A DNA stretch of 9,073 nt from Planctomycetaceae bacterium UBA2972. GTDB lineage: Bacteria > Planctomycetota > Planctomycetia > Pirellulales > Pirellulaceae. The translations under genes were made by a program, and so were the position numbers. The stretch covers positions 1 through 9,073 of the forward strand of contig DEAW01000138.1 in the NCBI GenBank assembly GCA_002348315.1. The letters are read 5' to 3'. This document shows, piece by piece, positions 1 to 6,720 of the stretch (the first letter of the stretch is position 1; each line of letters starts with the position of its first letter). The notes below the pieces were generated by a model that was not told the origin of the DNA, ran no database searches, and was given only the letters and a program-made list of their open reading frames with translations.

Positions 1-573
1 GAAATCTACACCGGAGCCCGCATCGCCATGACCGGCTTATTCGTCGCTCTGGTTTTTGGAATCTGGGGATCACTGAACCAGATCAATGACACCAGCTACC
101 TTTACGATCAGGCCGCCGTACAAACCAAACACTGGTTAAGCTATCTCAAAGAGGGGAAACTGGCTCATGCACATCAAGTCATGCTTTCGGTACAGGGACG
201 TAATCATGAGGTGCGTGACATTGAAGAGTTCTACCAAAATGATCGGGGTATGCTTGAAGAGCAGAATGCTCGATTCTCGCGTCAGCCCATGAAAATGATG
301 CTCGAACACATCGACCACTGGAACCCTGATAACCTGGTCGTCCTTAATAACGTCCTCTTACGTAGCACGAAGAAAAACGAAATCCAATTAGTTCAGGAAT
401 ATGTGCTGCCGCTCGACGATTCGGATGATGAAGCGATCGCTTTTAGAATTCAATATTGGAGACAATTCTTCCCGGAAGGGCGAACTTCACACTGGCAACT
501 GGAAGGAATCGGTTTGCTGGATGGCTCGTATGGTGCCACCGCCGATAATGCACATGCCGGGCACGGCCACTAA
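1..573 (+). CDS. C-terminal part of a membrane-anchored protein of unknown function (5' truncated)
   Basis: The frame is open from base 1 with no stop, so the true start lies outside the window. The internal ATG at 28 sits just before a hydrophobic segment and is probably not the start. The visible 190 residues begin with a short charged stretch, then one membrane segment (about residues 8-25, MTGLFVALVFGIWGSL region), then a soluble domain of about 150 residues rich in charged and aromatic residues. The protein ends in a His-rich tail (HAGHGH). The domain could not be assigned to a family; the arrangement suggests a bitopic protein with its C-terminal domain outside the cytoplasm. The His tail could bind metal, but that is speculation. 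Its TAA (571-573) overlaps the TAG of the convergent helicase gene. I am sure it is coding and unsure what it does. Confidence 0.8.
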   Translation, partial: EIYTGARIAMTGLFVALVFGIWGSLNQINDTSYLYDQAAVQTKHWLSYLKEGKLAHAHQVMLSVQGRNHEVRDIEEFYQNDRGMLEEQNARFSRQPMKMMLEHIDHWNPDNLVVLNNVLLRSTKKNEIQLVQEYVLPLDDSDDEAIAFRIQYWRQFFPEGRTSHWQLEGIGLLDGSYGATADNAHAGHGH

Positions 574-2597
574 TACCGGGGTTGTTGTGGTGACTCTGTA
601 ACCACACTGGTGCGTGGCAGGGATTCGATAAAGAGTTGACCGTAAAACTTCGTGCGAATGCGTGGGTCGAGTACCACGACGATCCCATAGTCACTGCGAG
701 TTCTAATCAGGCGACCAAATCCCTGTTTGAATTTTATCGTGGCCTCGGGCAACTGAAAGTCCATAAAAGGATTGCCTCCTTCTGCCTTAATTTTTTCCAG
801 TCTCGCCTCCAGCAAGGGTTGATCCGGGACACTGAACGGCAGCCGGGGAATTATTACGTTTTGCAGATCATCGCCGGGCACATCCACTCCCTGCCAAAAA
901 CTGTCTGTTCCAAATAACACGGACCGCGGGTTTTGCTGAAACTGACGAATCATTTCGGTACGAGGCGTTCCATCACCCTGACTGATGATCCCGAGTTGCT
1001 GCTCGGTGAGCCAGGGAGTCAATGCGGATGTGAGGAAACGAATCATGTCATAGCTGGTACACAAGACAAATGCATGGCCATCTGTACGAGCGACATATCG
1101 TTTAATCATTTCCACCGTCTGCTGGCGAAATTGATTTTTTTGTTGAGATGGATCCGGCATTCCTCCAACCAAAATGAGCTCGGCCTGCCGTTCGTAATCA
1201 AAAGGACTACCGATCTGAGCATAATTCGATTCACTCAAACCAATCCGTGATCTGAAGAAGTTAAATTGTTCATCCCTTCCAACGGCCAGTGTCGCACTCG
1301 TCAATACAACGCTTGGCACTTTGCCAAACAACTCTTTACGTAGGATCGGACCGACATCCAGTGGAGCGCCCCGCAGGGAGATCCGAGCACCACTGCGCTT
1401 GGTCTTATAGGCTTCCAGCCAATACACCATATCCGGTGTGGACTGTTCCATCCATTGATGAATAGCATCTGAAAGTGTTTCCAGTCGAGCGACAGCGGAC
1501 GTGTAGTTTTTGCGCTCCGAAGTATCTTCGATTTGAGAGGCGAGTTGGCGAATCATCCCTGCCAATCGTGACAACTCCACACTCAATGGGTTTTCGAACA
1601 TTCGCTTTTGATGCATACGTCCGTTGGAGCGGGGATGATCTTCCCGCCATTCCATAATCTGTCCAAACAACTGGTCAGCAGCGATGTAGCAACGAATGAC
1701 CTGTCTTTGAGCTTTATCGTACCTCCCCTCGACTAACAGCCCTTTGTTCGTCCGGTCATTGAAAAGCTTCTTGAGGATGTAATCAACCTGACCGGATGTG
1801 ACTCCCGGCCCCAAGTGATCGCTGGCAACAGATTCGACCGTATGGGCTTCATCGAGTATCACCGCGTCGTAATCGGGCAGGATACTAACACCCTGGCTAC
1901 GCAGCGATAAATCACTGAAGAACAACGCATGATTCACGATGATGACCTGAGCGTGTTCCATGCGTCTGCGAGCCCGGTAGTAGAAACAGGTTTTGTAAGT
2001 GGGACAACTCGCTCCCATACAGTTACCCGAGTCACTGGAGACTTCATCCCAAACCGCGGGCAGCGGTTGAAAGGACAGTGTACTGCGACTGCCGTCATTG
2101 GACTCTTTGGCCCATTGATTGATCAGGGCGAGTTGATTCAGTTCAGGCTCACCGTCGAACAACGTGGCACTGCGTTTGACCGCGTTTTTCAAACGACGCT
2201 GACTCAGATAATTTGCTCGCCCTTTGACCAATACAGCCGAGAACTCTCGTGGAATGACACTATTGAGAAGCGGTAAGTCTTTGCCAAGCAACTGTTCCTG
2301 CAAGCTAATGGTGTGTGTCGAAATGACGATGCGACGATTTCGCGTTTGCCCATCTTCTGTTTCCACAGTGGCATCGGCAGGATCGGTAGCCGCCAGGATG
2401 GCCGGGACTAAATAGGCAAAGCTTTTGCCGACACCTGTTCCTGCTTCGACAACCAAATGACGACGATCAGCCAATGCAGCTGCTACCGCATCAGCCATTT
2501 CCATTTGCTGCATACGGTGCTCATAATTCTTGAGCCGCGCAGCAATCCTGCCTTCCGGGCCGAGAATATCCGCGGGTTGAAGAAAGTCATGATCCAT
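570..2597 (-). CDS. DinG/YoaA-type superfamily 2 DNA helicase (XPD-like)
   Basis: This 675-residue protein is predicted to be an ATP-driven DNA helicase acting in repair or in removal of unusual DNA structures, as known for the XPD/DinG family. Visible motifs in order: Walker A EAGTGVGKS (51-59); KGRANYLS (125-132); cysteines C193, C198 and C204 in the iron-sulfur region; VNHALF (221-226); DEAH box (249-252); SATL (434-437); TDSFWQGVDVPG (564-575); and QGFGRLIR, motif VI with arginine fingers (625-632). The length matches full-length family members. The Cys-x4-Cys-x5-Cys spacing is that of the E. coli DinG cluster, but the first cluster ligand is replaced by Ser132. The ATG at 2597 follows thiG by 44 bp with no strong Shine-Dalgarno, so translation may depend on the upstream gene. 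The last 4 bases overlap the convergent gene. DinG versus YoaA cannot be decided here. Confidence 0.93.
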   Translation of the reverse strand: MDHDFLQPADILGPEGRIAARLKNYEHRMQQMEMADAVAAALADRRHLVVEAGTGVGKSFAYLVPAILAATDPADATVETEDGQTRNRRIVISTHTISLQEQLLGKDLPLLNSVIPREFSAVLVKGRANYLSQRRLKNAVKRSATLFDGEPELNQLALINQWAKESNDGSRSTLSFQPLPAVWDEVSSDSGNCMGASCPTYKTCFYYRARRRMEHAQVIIVNHALFFSDLSLRSQGVSILPDYDAVILDEAHTVESVASDHLGPGVTSGQVDYILKKLFNDRTNKGLLVEGRYDKAQRQVIRCYIAADQLFGQIMEWREDHPRSNGRMHQKRMFENPLSVELSRLAGMIRQLASQIEDTSERKNYTSAVARLETLSDAIHQWMEQSTPDMVYWLEAYKTKRSGARISLRGAPLDVGPILRKELFGKVPSVVLTSATLAVGRDEQFNFFRSRIGLSESNYAQIGSPFDYERQAELILVGGMPDPSQQKNQFRQQTVEMIKRYVARTDGHAFVLCTSYDMIRFLTSALTPWLTEQQLGIISQGDGTPRTEMIRQFQQNPRSVLFGTDSFWQGVDVPGDDLQNVIIPRLPFSVPDQPLLEARLEKIKAEGGNPFMDFQLPEATIKFKQGFGRLIRTRSDYGIVVVLDPRIRTKFYGQLFIESLPRTSVVTESPQQPRY

Positions 2598-2618
2598 TCC
2601 ATGATCCGTTGAGTAACG

Positions 2619-2655
2619 CTCGCGAAAATAATAAAACGCGATTATTTACCGCGAG
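2619..2655 (-). promoter_or_regulatory. Stem-loop spanning the thiG stop codon, between thiG and the helicase gene
   Basis: Outer arms CTCGCG (2619-2624) and CGCGAG (2650-2655) pair perfectly. Inside them AAATAAT (2626-2632) pairs with ATTATTT (2641-2647), leaving an 8-base loop and a small 1x2 internal loop. The thiG stop (2644-2642) lies in the inner stem. No T run follows on the minus strand, so it is not a classical intrinsic terminator. A role in RNA processing or stability, or in lowering helicase expression relative to thiG, is inference. Confidence 0.45.
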
Positions 2656-3508
2656 GGTAGGGGTGCGTAGCAATCACTCCTTCTTCCGGACTGCTCGCCG
2701 TTGCATAAAGACGCTTGGGAATTCGACCCGCTAGGTAAGCTAGTCGACCGGCATGCGTTGCGTTTTTCATTGCTTGTGCCATTCTATGAGGATCTCGGGC
2801 ATGTGCGATGGCGGTGTTCAGTAAAACCCCATCCACTCCAAGCTCCATAGCCTGAGCGACATCGCTGGCCGTACCGACTCCGGCATCGACGATCACCGGG
2901 TAATCCGGATCCTCATCTTTGAGATACTCCAGAATGATACGCATGTTGTTGGGATTGAGCACTCCCTGTCCGGATCCAATCGGACTACCTGCCGGCATCA
3001 CAGCCGCAGCACCAGCCGCTTTTAACCGACGCGCTGTCACAGGATCGTCACTGGTATAACACAAAACTTGAAATCCATCTGCAACCAGAGTTTCTGTTGC
3101 TTCCAGCGTAGCGACCGGATCCGGCAATAGCGTTTTGCTGTCCCCCAGGCATTCCAGCTTGACCCAATCGGCTCCCGGGTTCCCTAAAGCACGTAGAATC
3201 TCGCGCCCCATCTTTGCAACACGGACGGCATCGTCAGCACTATAGCAACCGGCAGTATTAGGAAGCAGGATATATTTTTCTGAGTCGATGAAGTCGAGTA
3301 GGTTTTCACCAGCCGCATCATGCAGGCGTTCGCGACGAACAGCAACTGTAATGCACTGTGCTCCGGATAACTCCAGACATTCTTTCATCACCGTGGCATT
3401 TTCATATCGCCCGCTACCCACGATCAGGCGGCTGGATAGTTCAAACGAGCCAACCTTAAGGGCTCCGTTATCCGCTACCTGCTGTTCTGAGTCTATTTCT
3501 ATCGCCAT
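2642..3508 (-). CDS. thiG: Thiazole synthase ThiG
   Basis: ThiG builds the thiazole phosphate moiety of thiamine from 1-deoxy-D-xylulose 5-phosphate, dehydroglycine and sulfur delivered by ThiS thiocarboxylate, in the cytoplasm. The 288-residue protein shows the family signature throughout: RLIVGSGRY (27-35), ITVAVRR (53-59), LLPNTAGC (81-88), DWVKLE (114-119) with K117 as the expected Schiff-base lysine, SPIGSGQG (175-182), VDAGVGTASD (207-216) and the C-terminal AYLAGRIPKR. It is slightly longer than many ThiG proteins because of about 15 extra N-terminal residues. The ATG at 3508 is preceded by GGAAAG at Shine-Dalgarno distance. thiS ends 20 bp upstream, the standard thiS-thiG pairing. No other thi gene is visible in the window. 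Confidence 0.97.
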   Translation of the reverse strand: MAIEIDSEQQVADNGALKVGSFELSSRLIVGSGRYENATVMKECLELSGAQCITVAVRRERLHDAAGENLLDFIDSEKYILLPNTAGCYSADDAVRVAKMGREILRALGNPGADWVKLECLGDSKTLLPDPVATLEATETLVADGFQVLCYTSDDPVTARRLKAAGAAAVMPAGSPIGSGQGVLNPNNMRIILEYLKDEDPDYPVIVDAGVGTASDVAQAMELGVDGVLLNTAIAHARDPHRMAQAMKNATHAGRLAYLAGRIPKRLYATASSPEEGVIATHPYPRGK

Positions 3509-3528
3509 CGTCTTTCCGGGACTAATCT

Positions 3529-3747
3529 CTATCCACCGCCAACCAGGGTCACAACTTCCAGTTTATCTCCGTCTGTGAGTACACATTCAGCGTGCTTTTC
3601 AAACGGAATGATTTCGAGGTTTAGCTCGACAGCGACATGTCTGGTGGTAATCTCCAGCTGAGCCAGTAATTGGGACAGTGTCGATGCAGCGGCCAACTCT
3701 ACACTTTCACCATTGACGTATACGACCAAATGACTGATCTCCGTCAT
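3529..3747 (-). CDS. thiS: Sulfur carrier protein ThiS
   Basis: ThiS is a ubiquitin-fold sulfur carrier: its C-terminal glycine is adenylated, converted to a thiocarboxylate and used by ThiG. The 72-residue product has the family pattern VYVNGESVEL near the N-terminus, a VAVELNLEIIPF segment in the middle, DGDKLEVV near the end, and terminates in Gly-Gly-Gly, giving the required C-terminal Gly-Gly. Two adjacent starts are possible, GTG at 3750 and ATG at 3747. I prefer the ATG, which forms a TGATG overlap with the stop of the upstream gene and so suggests translational coupling. It sits 20 bp before thiG. Identification is strong from length, C-terminus and neighbour. Confidence 0.93.
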   Translation of the reverse strand: MTEISHLVVYVNGESVELAAASTLSQLLAQLEITTRHVAVELNLEIIPFEKHAECVLTDGDKLEVVTLVGGG

Positions 3748-4289
3748 CACTGACCAAGCGTAATATTACGGGCCTGACCGACTTTGAGAGCAACCAAAGC
3801 GCCACTTTGTGGTCGGCCGGTTGACTCAAGCTGCCGATTCCATGGCACATAATAAGAAGCAAAATTACCTGTCGTCGCATCCACGACATAAACCAGCGTG
3901 TTACCAGGACGATTAGTCCCCAGAAATTGCACATCACCGGTGACTAACAACAAACGAGGCTTTTTGGTTCGCTGAACCTGTAAGTCACCAAACACATTCG
4001 TTTTGAAATGCCCGCCAAATTGTCCCGTACGTGCGTAGGGCACGATACATTGTAAATCTCCGGTTAGCGTATCAAGAAAGAAAGCACCTTCCGCTGCGTC
4101 TGAGATAGATCCTGTCGCCAACGAGAAGTTATCCGAACTGTCACTTCCTGCAGCTTTTAAGACCATGCCATCAATTTCAACCGTGGCGGCAGATCGCTCG
4201 GACTTCAACCCGATCAGAGCGCCGGTCACCATGCCAATTCCAAATAACAGGCCAATTCCGATACCAACAAATAGCGATTTGTTTTTCAT
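3747..4289 (-). CDS. Exported or membrane-anchored protein of unknown function, first gene of the thiSG operon
   Basis: The 180-residue protein starts MKNKSLFVGIG and has one N-terminal hydrophobic segment (about residues 5-28, with GIGIGLLFGIGMVTGALIGL), which can be an uncleaved anchor or a signal sequence. The remainder is a soluble domain with LDTLTGDLQCIVPY, LLLVTGDVQFLG and VYVVDATTGNFASYYVPW, a repeating Thr-Gly-(Asp/Asn) theme that suggests beta-strand repeats. No family was recognised. The open frame extends upstream to a TTG at 4346, but I choose the ATG at 4289: the longer form would begin inside the leader hairpin, while 4289 has a GAGAG-type ribosome site (4298-4302) and a signal-like start. 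Its stop overlaps the thiS start. The conspicuous placement before thiS implies co-expression; a link to thiamine is unproven. Confidence 0.85.
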   Translation of the reverse strand: MKNKSLFVGIGIGLLFGIGMVTGALIGLKSERSAATVEIDGMVLKAAGSDSSDNFSLATGSISDAAEGAFFLDTLTGDLQCIVPYARTGQFGGHFKTNVFGDLQVQRTKKPRLLLVTGDVQFLGTNRPGNTLVYVVDATTGNFASYYVPWNRQLESTGRPQSGALVALKVGQARNITLGQ

Positions 4290-4337
4290 GAACAAACTCT
4301 CGTTACTCAATGATTTGTAAAGATGATGTGAAAAGTT

Positions 4338-4365
4338 CGAGTTCAATCGAATAAGCCTGAACTCG
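4338..4365 (-). promoter_or_regulatory. Perfect 8-bp leader hairpin upstream of the thi operon
   Basis: CGAGTTCA (4338-4345) and TGAACTCG (4358-4365) are perfect inverted repeats separated by 12 bases. They start about 5 bases after the transcription start expected from the TATAAT box at 4382-4377. On the minus strand the stem is followed by AACTTTTC, which is too weak for a confident terminator. It may be an attenuation hairpin, a 5' stabilising stem, or the binding site of a dimeric regulator. No TPP-riboswitch core (CTGAGA with a downstream ACCTGA-type element) is visible here. Confidence 0.45.
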
Positions 4366-4376
4366 CTACTACAATC

Positions 4377-4405
4377 ATTATAAGCAAAAACGCTCTTTGA
4401 ATTAA
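4377..4405 (-). promoter_or_regulatory. Sigma-70-type promoter for the leftward thi operon
   Basis: A perfect minus-strand -10 box TATAAT lies at 4382-4377. A weak -35 (TTAATT, 4405-4400) sits exactly 17 bp upstream. Transcription would begin near 4370 and give a leader of about 80 nt before the ATG at 4289. The consensus -10 is the main support; the -35 matches only about half of TTGACA. Confidence 0.5.
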
Positions 4406-4417
4406 CTAGCTAACTGT

Positions 4418-4443
4418 TGATTACCACCAGTGATTACCGCCAG
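4418..4443. repeat. 13-bp tandem direct repeat with one mismatch
   Basis: TGATTACCACCAG (4418-4430) is followed directly by TGATTACCGCCAG (4431-4443). The two copies abut and differ at one base. It lies upstream of the thi-operon -10/-35 region, so it could be a pair of activator sites. It could equally be a small slippage duplication at the end of the open frame read on the minus strand. Confidence 0.4.
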
Positions 4444-4596
4444 CTGACAACACCGACTGCAGGCCGCCAGAGCCACCCAGATAACGGGCACGACTGGAAC
4501 CCGTGGTGGGATATGCTAAAAAAGAAGCATCGCAATACCCACCTTTATTGAATTCAGAATTCCCGAAATCCCAATATCGCGTTTACCTTGACTCAT
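4421..4596 (-). other. Startless open frame and overlapping 26-codon ORF in the divergent spacer, possible gene remnant
   Basis: On the minus strand a 53-codon frame runs from just after a stop at 4585-4583 to TAA at 4423-4421 with no ATG, GTG or TTG in its first half. Its translation looks protein-like (YWDFGNSEFNKGGYCDASF, then a Gly/Ser-rich stretch, ending GGNHWW). A second frame starts with ATG at 4596 and ends after 26 codons at a T6 run (about 4519-4524); a one-base slip there would join it to the first frame. Neither part was recognised. It may be a decayed gene, a frameshifted small gene or chance. Otherwise the 4290-4638 spacer holds only promoter-like elements. Confidence 0.2.
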
Positions 4597-4612
4597 CGGT
4601 CACTGTGATAAA
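4582..4612 (+). promoter_or_regulatory. Possible promoter of the dehydrogenase-DUF1080 operon
   Basis: An extended -10 (TG-T-GATAAA, 4604-4612) lies 26 bp before the ATG at 4639. TTTACC at 4582-4587 is a candidate -35 at a long 19-bp spacing; TTGACT at 4588-4593 is a better hexamer but only 13 bp away. The support is therefore modest. Confidence 0.25.
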
Positions 4613-4638
4613 CGGAACAAAACAGGAGCTTTTTACAA

Positions 4639-5835
4639 ATGTCCACCAATGGTGACTTAAATAGAAAATTAAAAATGGCCCTCGTTGGCGGTGGAGCCGG
4701 CTCATTTATTGGCCGCGTGCACTGTACAGCCGCCGTGCTGGATAACCGAGCCGCTCTGGTTGCCGGAGCATTATCATCCAATCCGGAACGAGCCAAAGCT
4801 TCTGCCCCTGCGTATGATATCGCTGAAAACCGAGCCTATGGGTCATATCAGGAGATGTTAGAAACGGAAGCCGCTCTGCCCGAAGGTGAGCGTATCGATT
4901 TCGTCTCGGTGGCAACACCGAATCATACTCACTTTGAAATCGCGAAAGCAGCCGTCGATGCCGGGTTCAACGTGATCTGCGATAAACCGATGACATTCGA
5001 CCTCGCTCAGGCTGAGGAACTGGCAACAGCGGTCGACAATTCCAATGTTGTATTTGCTGTTAGCCATAACTACACCGGCTATCCTCTGGTTCGGCAGGCA
5101 CGGGAGATGATTCTCAATGGTGAGTTAGGCGAGATTCAGGCTATCCGATCGAACTACATTCAGGGCTGGTTACGAACTCGTCTGGAACAGGAAGAACAAA
5201 AACAGGCTGCCTGGCGAACAGATCCATCCAAGAGTGGCGCTGCAGGATGCTTTGGCGACATTGCCACCCATGCCTACAATCTGGGACGCTATATGACAGG
5301 CCTGCTGCCGGATCAAATCAGTTGCCACTTACGTACGTTTGAAGAAGGTCGATTACTGGACGATTATGGAACTGCAGTGATCCAGTTTGAAAACGGTGGG
5401 CTGGGAACTGTGACCGCTTCGCAAATCAGTCATGGGCGTGAAAACGATCTGTTCATTGAAATCGACGGGACTAAAGGCGCTCTTCAATGGCGACAGGAAA
5501 ACCCTAACGAAATGATCGTCCGTCAAAATGGCCAGCCCCATAAGATTTACACTCGCGATCCTAACGCTCCGTTTATGAACGAAAGTGGTGCCGCGGCGTG
5601 TCGACTACCAAGCGGGCACCCGGAAGCATTCTTCGAAGCATTTGCCAACGTCTACCGTTCCGCTTACGATGCGATGGCTGACCGGGCATTAGGCAAGACC
5701 ATCGAAAAAGTAGATACGGTATACCCCAATGTTCACGATGGTGTTGAAGGGATGTATTTCATTCAACAGTGCGTTGCCAGTTCCGCGGAAAATGGAGCCT
5801 GGTTACCGCTCAAACATGAACGTGCTCGCCGATAA
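4639..5835 (+). CDS. Gfo/Idh/MocA-family NAD(P)-dependent sugar oxidoreductase
   Basis: This 398-residue protein has the two-domain layout of the Gfo/Idh/MocA family, whose members oxidise or reduce sugars and inositols with NAD(P). Visible are the nucleotide-binding loop GGGAGSFIG (17-25) after the first beta strand, VATPNHTH (91-98), the lysine motif CDKP (K116), HNYTGYP (143-149) and GDIATHAYNLGRY (206-218) with the expected catalytic His211. The C-terminal sheet domain includes GRENDLFIEIDGTKGALQW. There is no signal peptide, so it should be cytoplasmic. AGGAG (4624-4628) precedes the ATG by 10 bases. A DUF1080 gene follows 42 bp later. Together they match the described route in which a glycoside is oxidised at C3 and the 3-keto sugar is then cleaved. 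The exact substrate cannot be read from the sequence. Confidence 0.93.
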   Translation: MSTNGDLNRKLKMALVGGGAGSFIGRVHCTAAVLDNRAALVAGALSSNPERAKASAPAYDIAENRAYGSYQEMLETEAALPEGERIDFVSVATPNHTHFEIAKAAVDAGFNVICDKPMTFDLAQAEELATAVDNSNVVFAVSHNYTGYPLVRQAREMILNGELGEIQAIRSNYIQGWLRTRLEQEEQKQAAWRTDPSKSGAAGCFGDIATHAYNLGRYMTGLLPDQISCHLRTFEEGRLLDDYGTAVIQFENGGLGTVTASQISHGRENDLFIEIDGTKGALQWRQENPNEMIVRQNGQPHKIYTRDPNAPFMNESGAAACRLPSGHPEAFFEAFANVYRSAYDAMADRALGKTIEKVDTVYPNVHDGVEGMYFIQQCVASSAENGAWLPLKHERARR

Positions 5836-5877
5836 ACCAATCCACAAATAACTTTCAAACATGAAAAAGGAATAGAT

Positions 5878-6507
5878 ATGATTCGTAAATTAATGATGGC
5901 TTTGCCTGCCTTGCTGCTGGCATCGGGTATTACGCTTGCCGACAAAAAAGATGATGGATTCACCACCATCACCAACGGAAAAGACTTCAGTGGCTGGAAA
6001 GCTAGTGAAAACAAAGATTCATGGAGTATGAAAAACGGTGCGTTTGTGGCACACGGTCCGCGCAGTCACCTGTTCTTTCAGGCCGACAAACCGTTCAAAA
6101 ACTTTGAACTTAAAGTCGATGTAATGACCGAACCTGGCAGCAATGGCGGAATTTACTTCCACACTCAGTACCAGGAAAATGGCTGGCCAAAATTCGGTTA
6201 TGAAGCTCAGGTTAATATCACTCACGGTGACCCCAAGAAAAGTGGCAGCCTTTACGGTGTCGTGAATGTGGCAGATCCAAAGCTGAAGGATAATGAGTTT
6301 TACGAAACACATATCATCGTTAAAGGTCGTCACGTCACCATTAAACTCAATGGACGTACAGTGGTGGAATACACTGAGCCCAAAGGGAAAGAAGCATTCA
6401 GCAATGACTTCGAACGCCGGCTCGGTGAAGGTACATTTGCCTTGCAGTGCCACGACCCTAAGAGCATCGTGCACTTTAAGAACATCCGAGTAAAACGACT
6501 CGACTGA
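5878..6507 (+). CDS. Exported DUF1080 / 3-keto-disaccharide hydrolase domain protein
   Basis: The 209-residue protein has a clear signal peptide (MIRKL, hydrophobic core, likely cleavage after ITLA at residue 21) followed by a single lectin-like beta-sandwich domain of the DUF1080 family. Family landmarks are NGKDFSGWK (33-41), FKNFELKVDV (73-82), SNGGIYFHTQY (88-98), GYEAQVN (107-113), VTIKLNGRTVVEY (153-165) and GTFALQCHD (185-193). Family members cleave 3-keto-glycosides formed by a dehydrogenase, which fits the gene 42 bp upstream. The Shine-Dalgarno AAGGAA (5867-5872) sets the ATG at 5878; an out-of-frame ATG at 5861 is ignored. The protein would work in the periplasm or outside the cell. 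A strong terminator lies downstream at 6721-6763. Confidence 0.92.
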   Translation: MIRKLMMALPALLLASGITLADKKDDGFTTITNGKDFSGWKASENKDSWSMKNGAFVAHGPRSHLFFQADKPFKNFELKVDVMTEPGSNGGIYFHTQYQENGWPKFGYEAQVNITHGDPKKSGSLYGVVNVADPKLKDNEFYETHIIVKGRHVTIKLNGRTVVEYTEPKGKEAFSNDFERRLGEGTFALQCHDPKSIVHFKNIRVKRLD

Positions 6508-6579
6508 TTGAAGCCAATTGCGGCTGAGAATCGTGGGATTTGATTAATCCTCTGTCGTCACCTACCCGATACTTTTTAT

Positions 6580-6708
6580 ACTTCGGCTAATCCGGCAGAG
6601 GGACCAAATTTTAGCGTAAGTCAGGATCACTAATACGACAGTGCTGAAGCACGTCAGCATCCTCACTTGTCTCGCAGCGACTCCGCTCGCCGCATTTATG
6701 GCCGAAGT
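6580..6708 (+). ncRNA. Candidate structured 3' UTR or small RNA downstream of the DUF1080 gene
   Basis: This gene-free stretch can close with a 10-bp stem, 6580-6589 (ACTTCGGCTA) against 6699-6708 (TGGCCGAAGT, one G-U pair), followed by TTTT. Inside it, 6616-6627 pairs with 6659-6670 apart from one C-C mismatch and two G-U pairs, and GCTGA (6643-6647) pairs with TCAGC (6654-6658). No family was recognised. Some of this could be chance in a 210-base spacer, so confidence is low. The spacer from 6508 to 6579 shows nothing beyond a small GGATT/AATCC hairpin. Confidence 0.25.
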
Positions 6709-6720
6709 TTTTAAACTATT

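Noticed and set aside
4290..4376. TPP riboswitch before the thi operon
   Set aside because: The conserved CTGAGA and ACCTGA-type core segments are absent on the minus strand; only a simple hairpin is seen.
4505..4547. Hairpin GGTGGG...CCCACC in the divergent spacer as a terminator
   Set aside because: No gene ends into it from either side and the following bases are not a proper T run; it coincides with the startless open frame.
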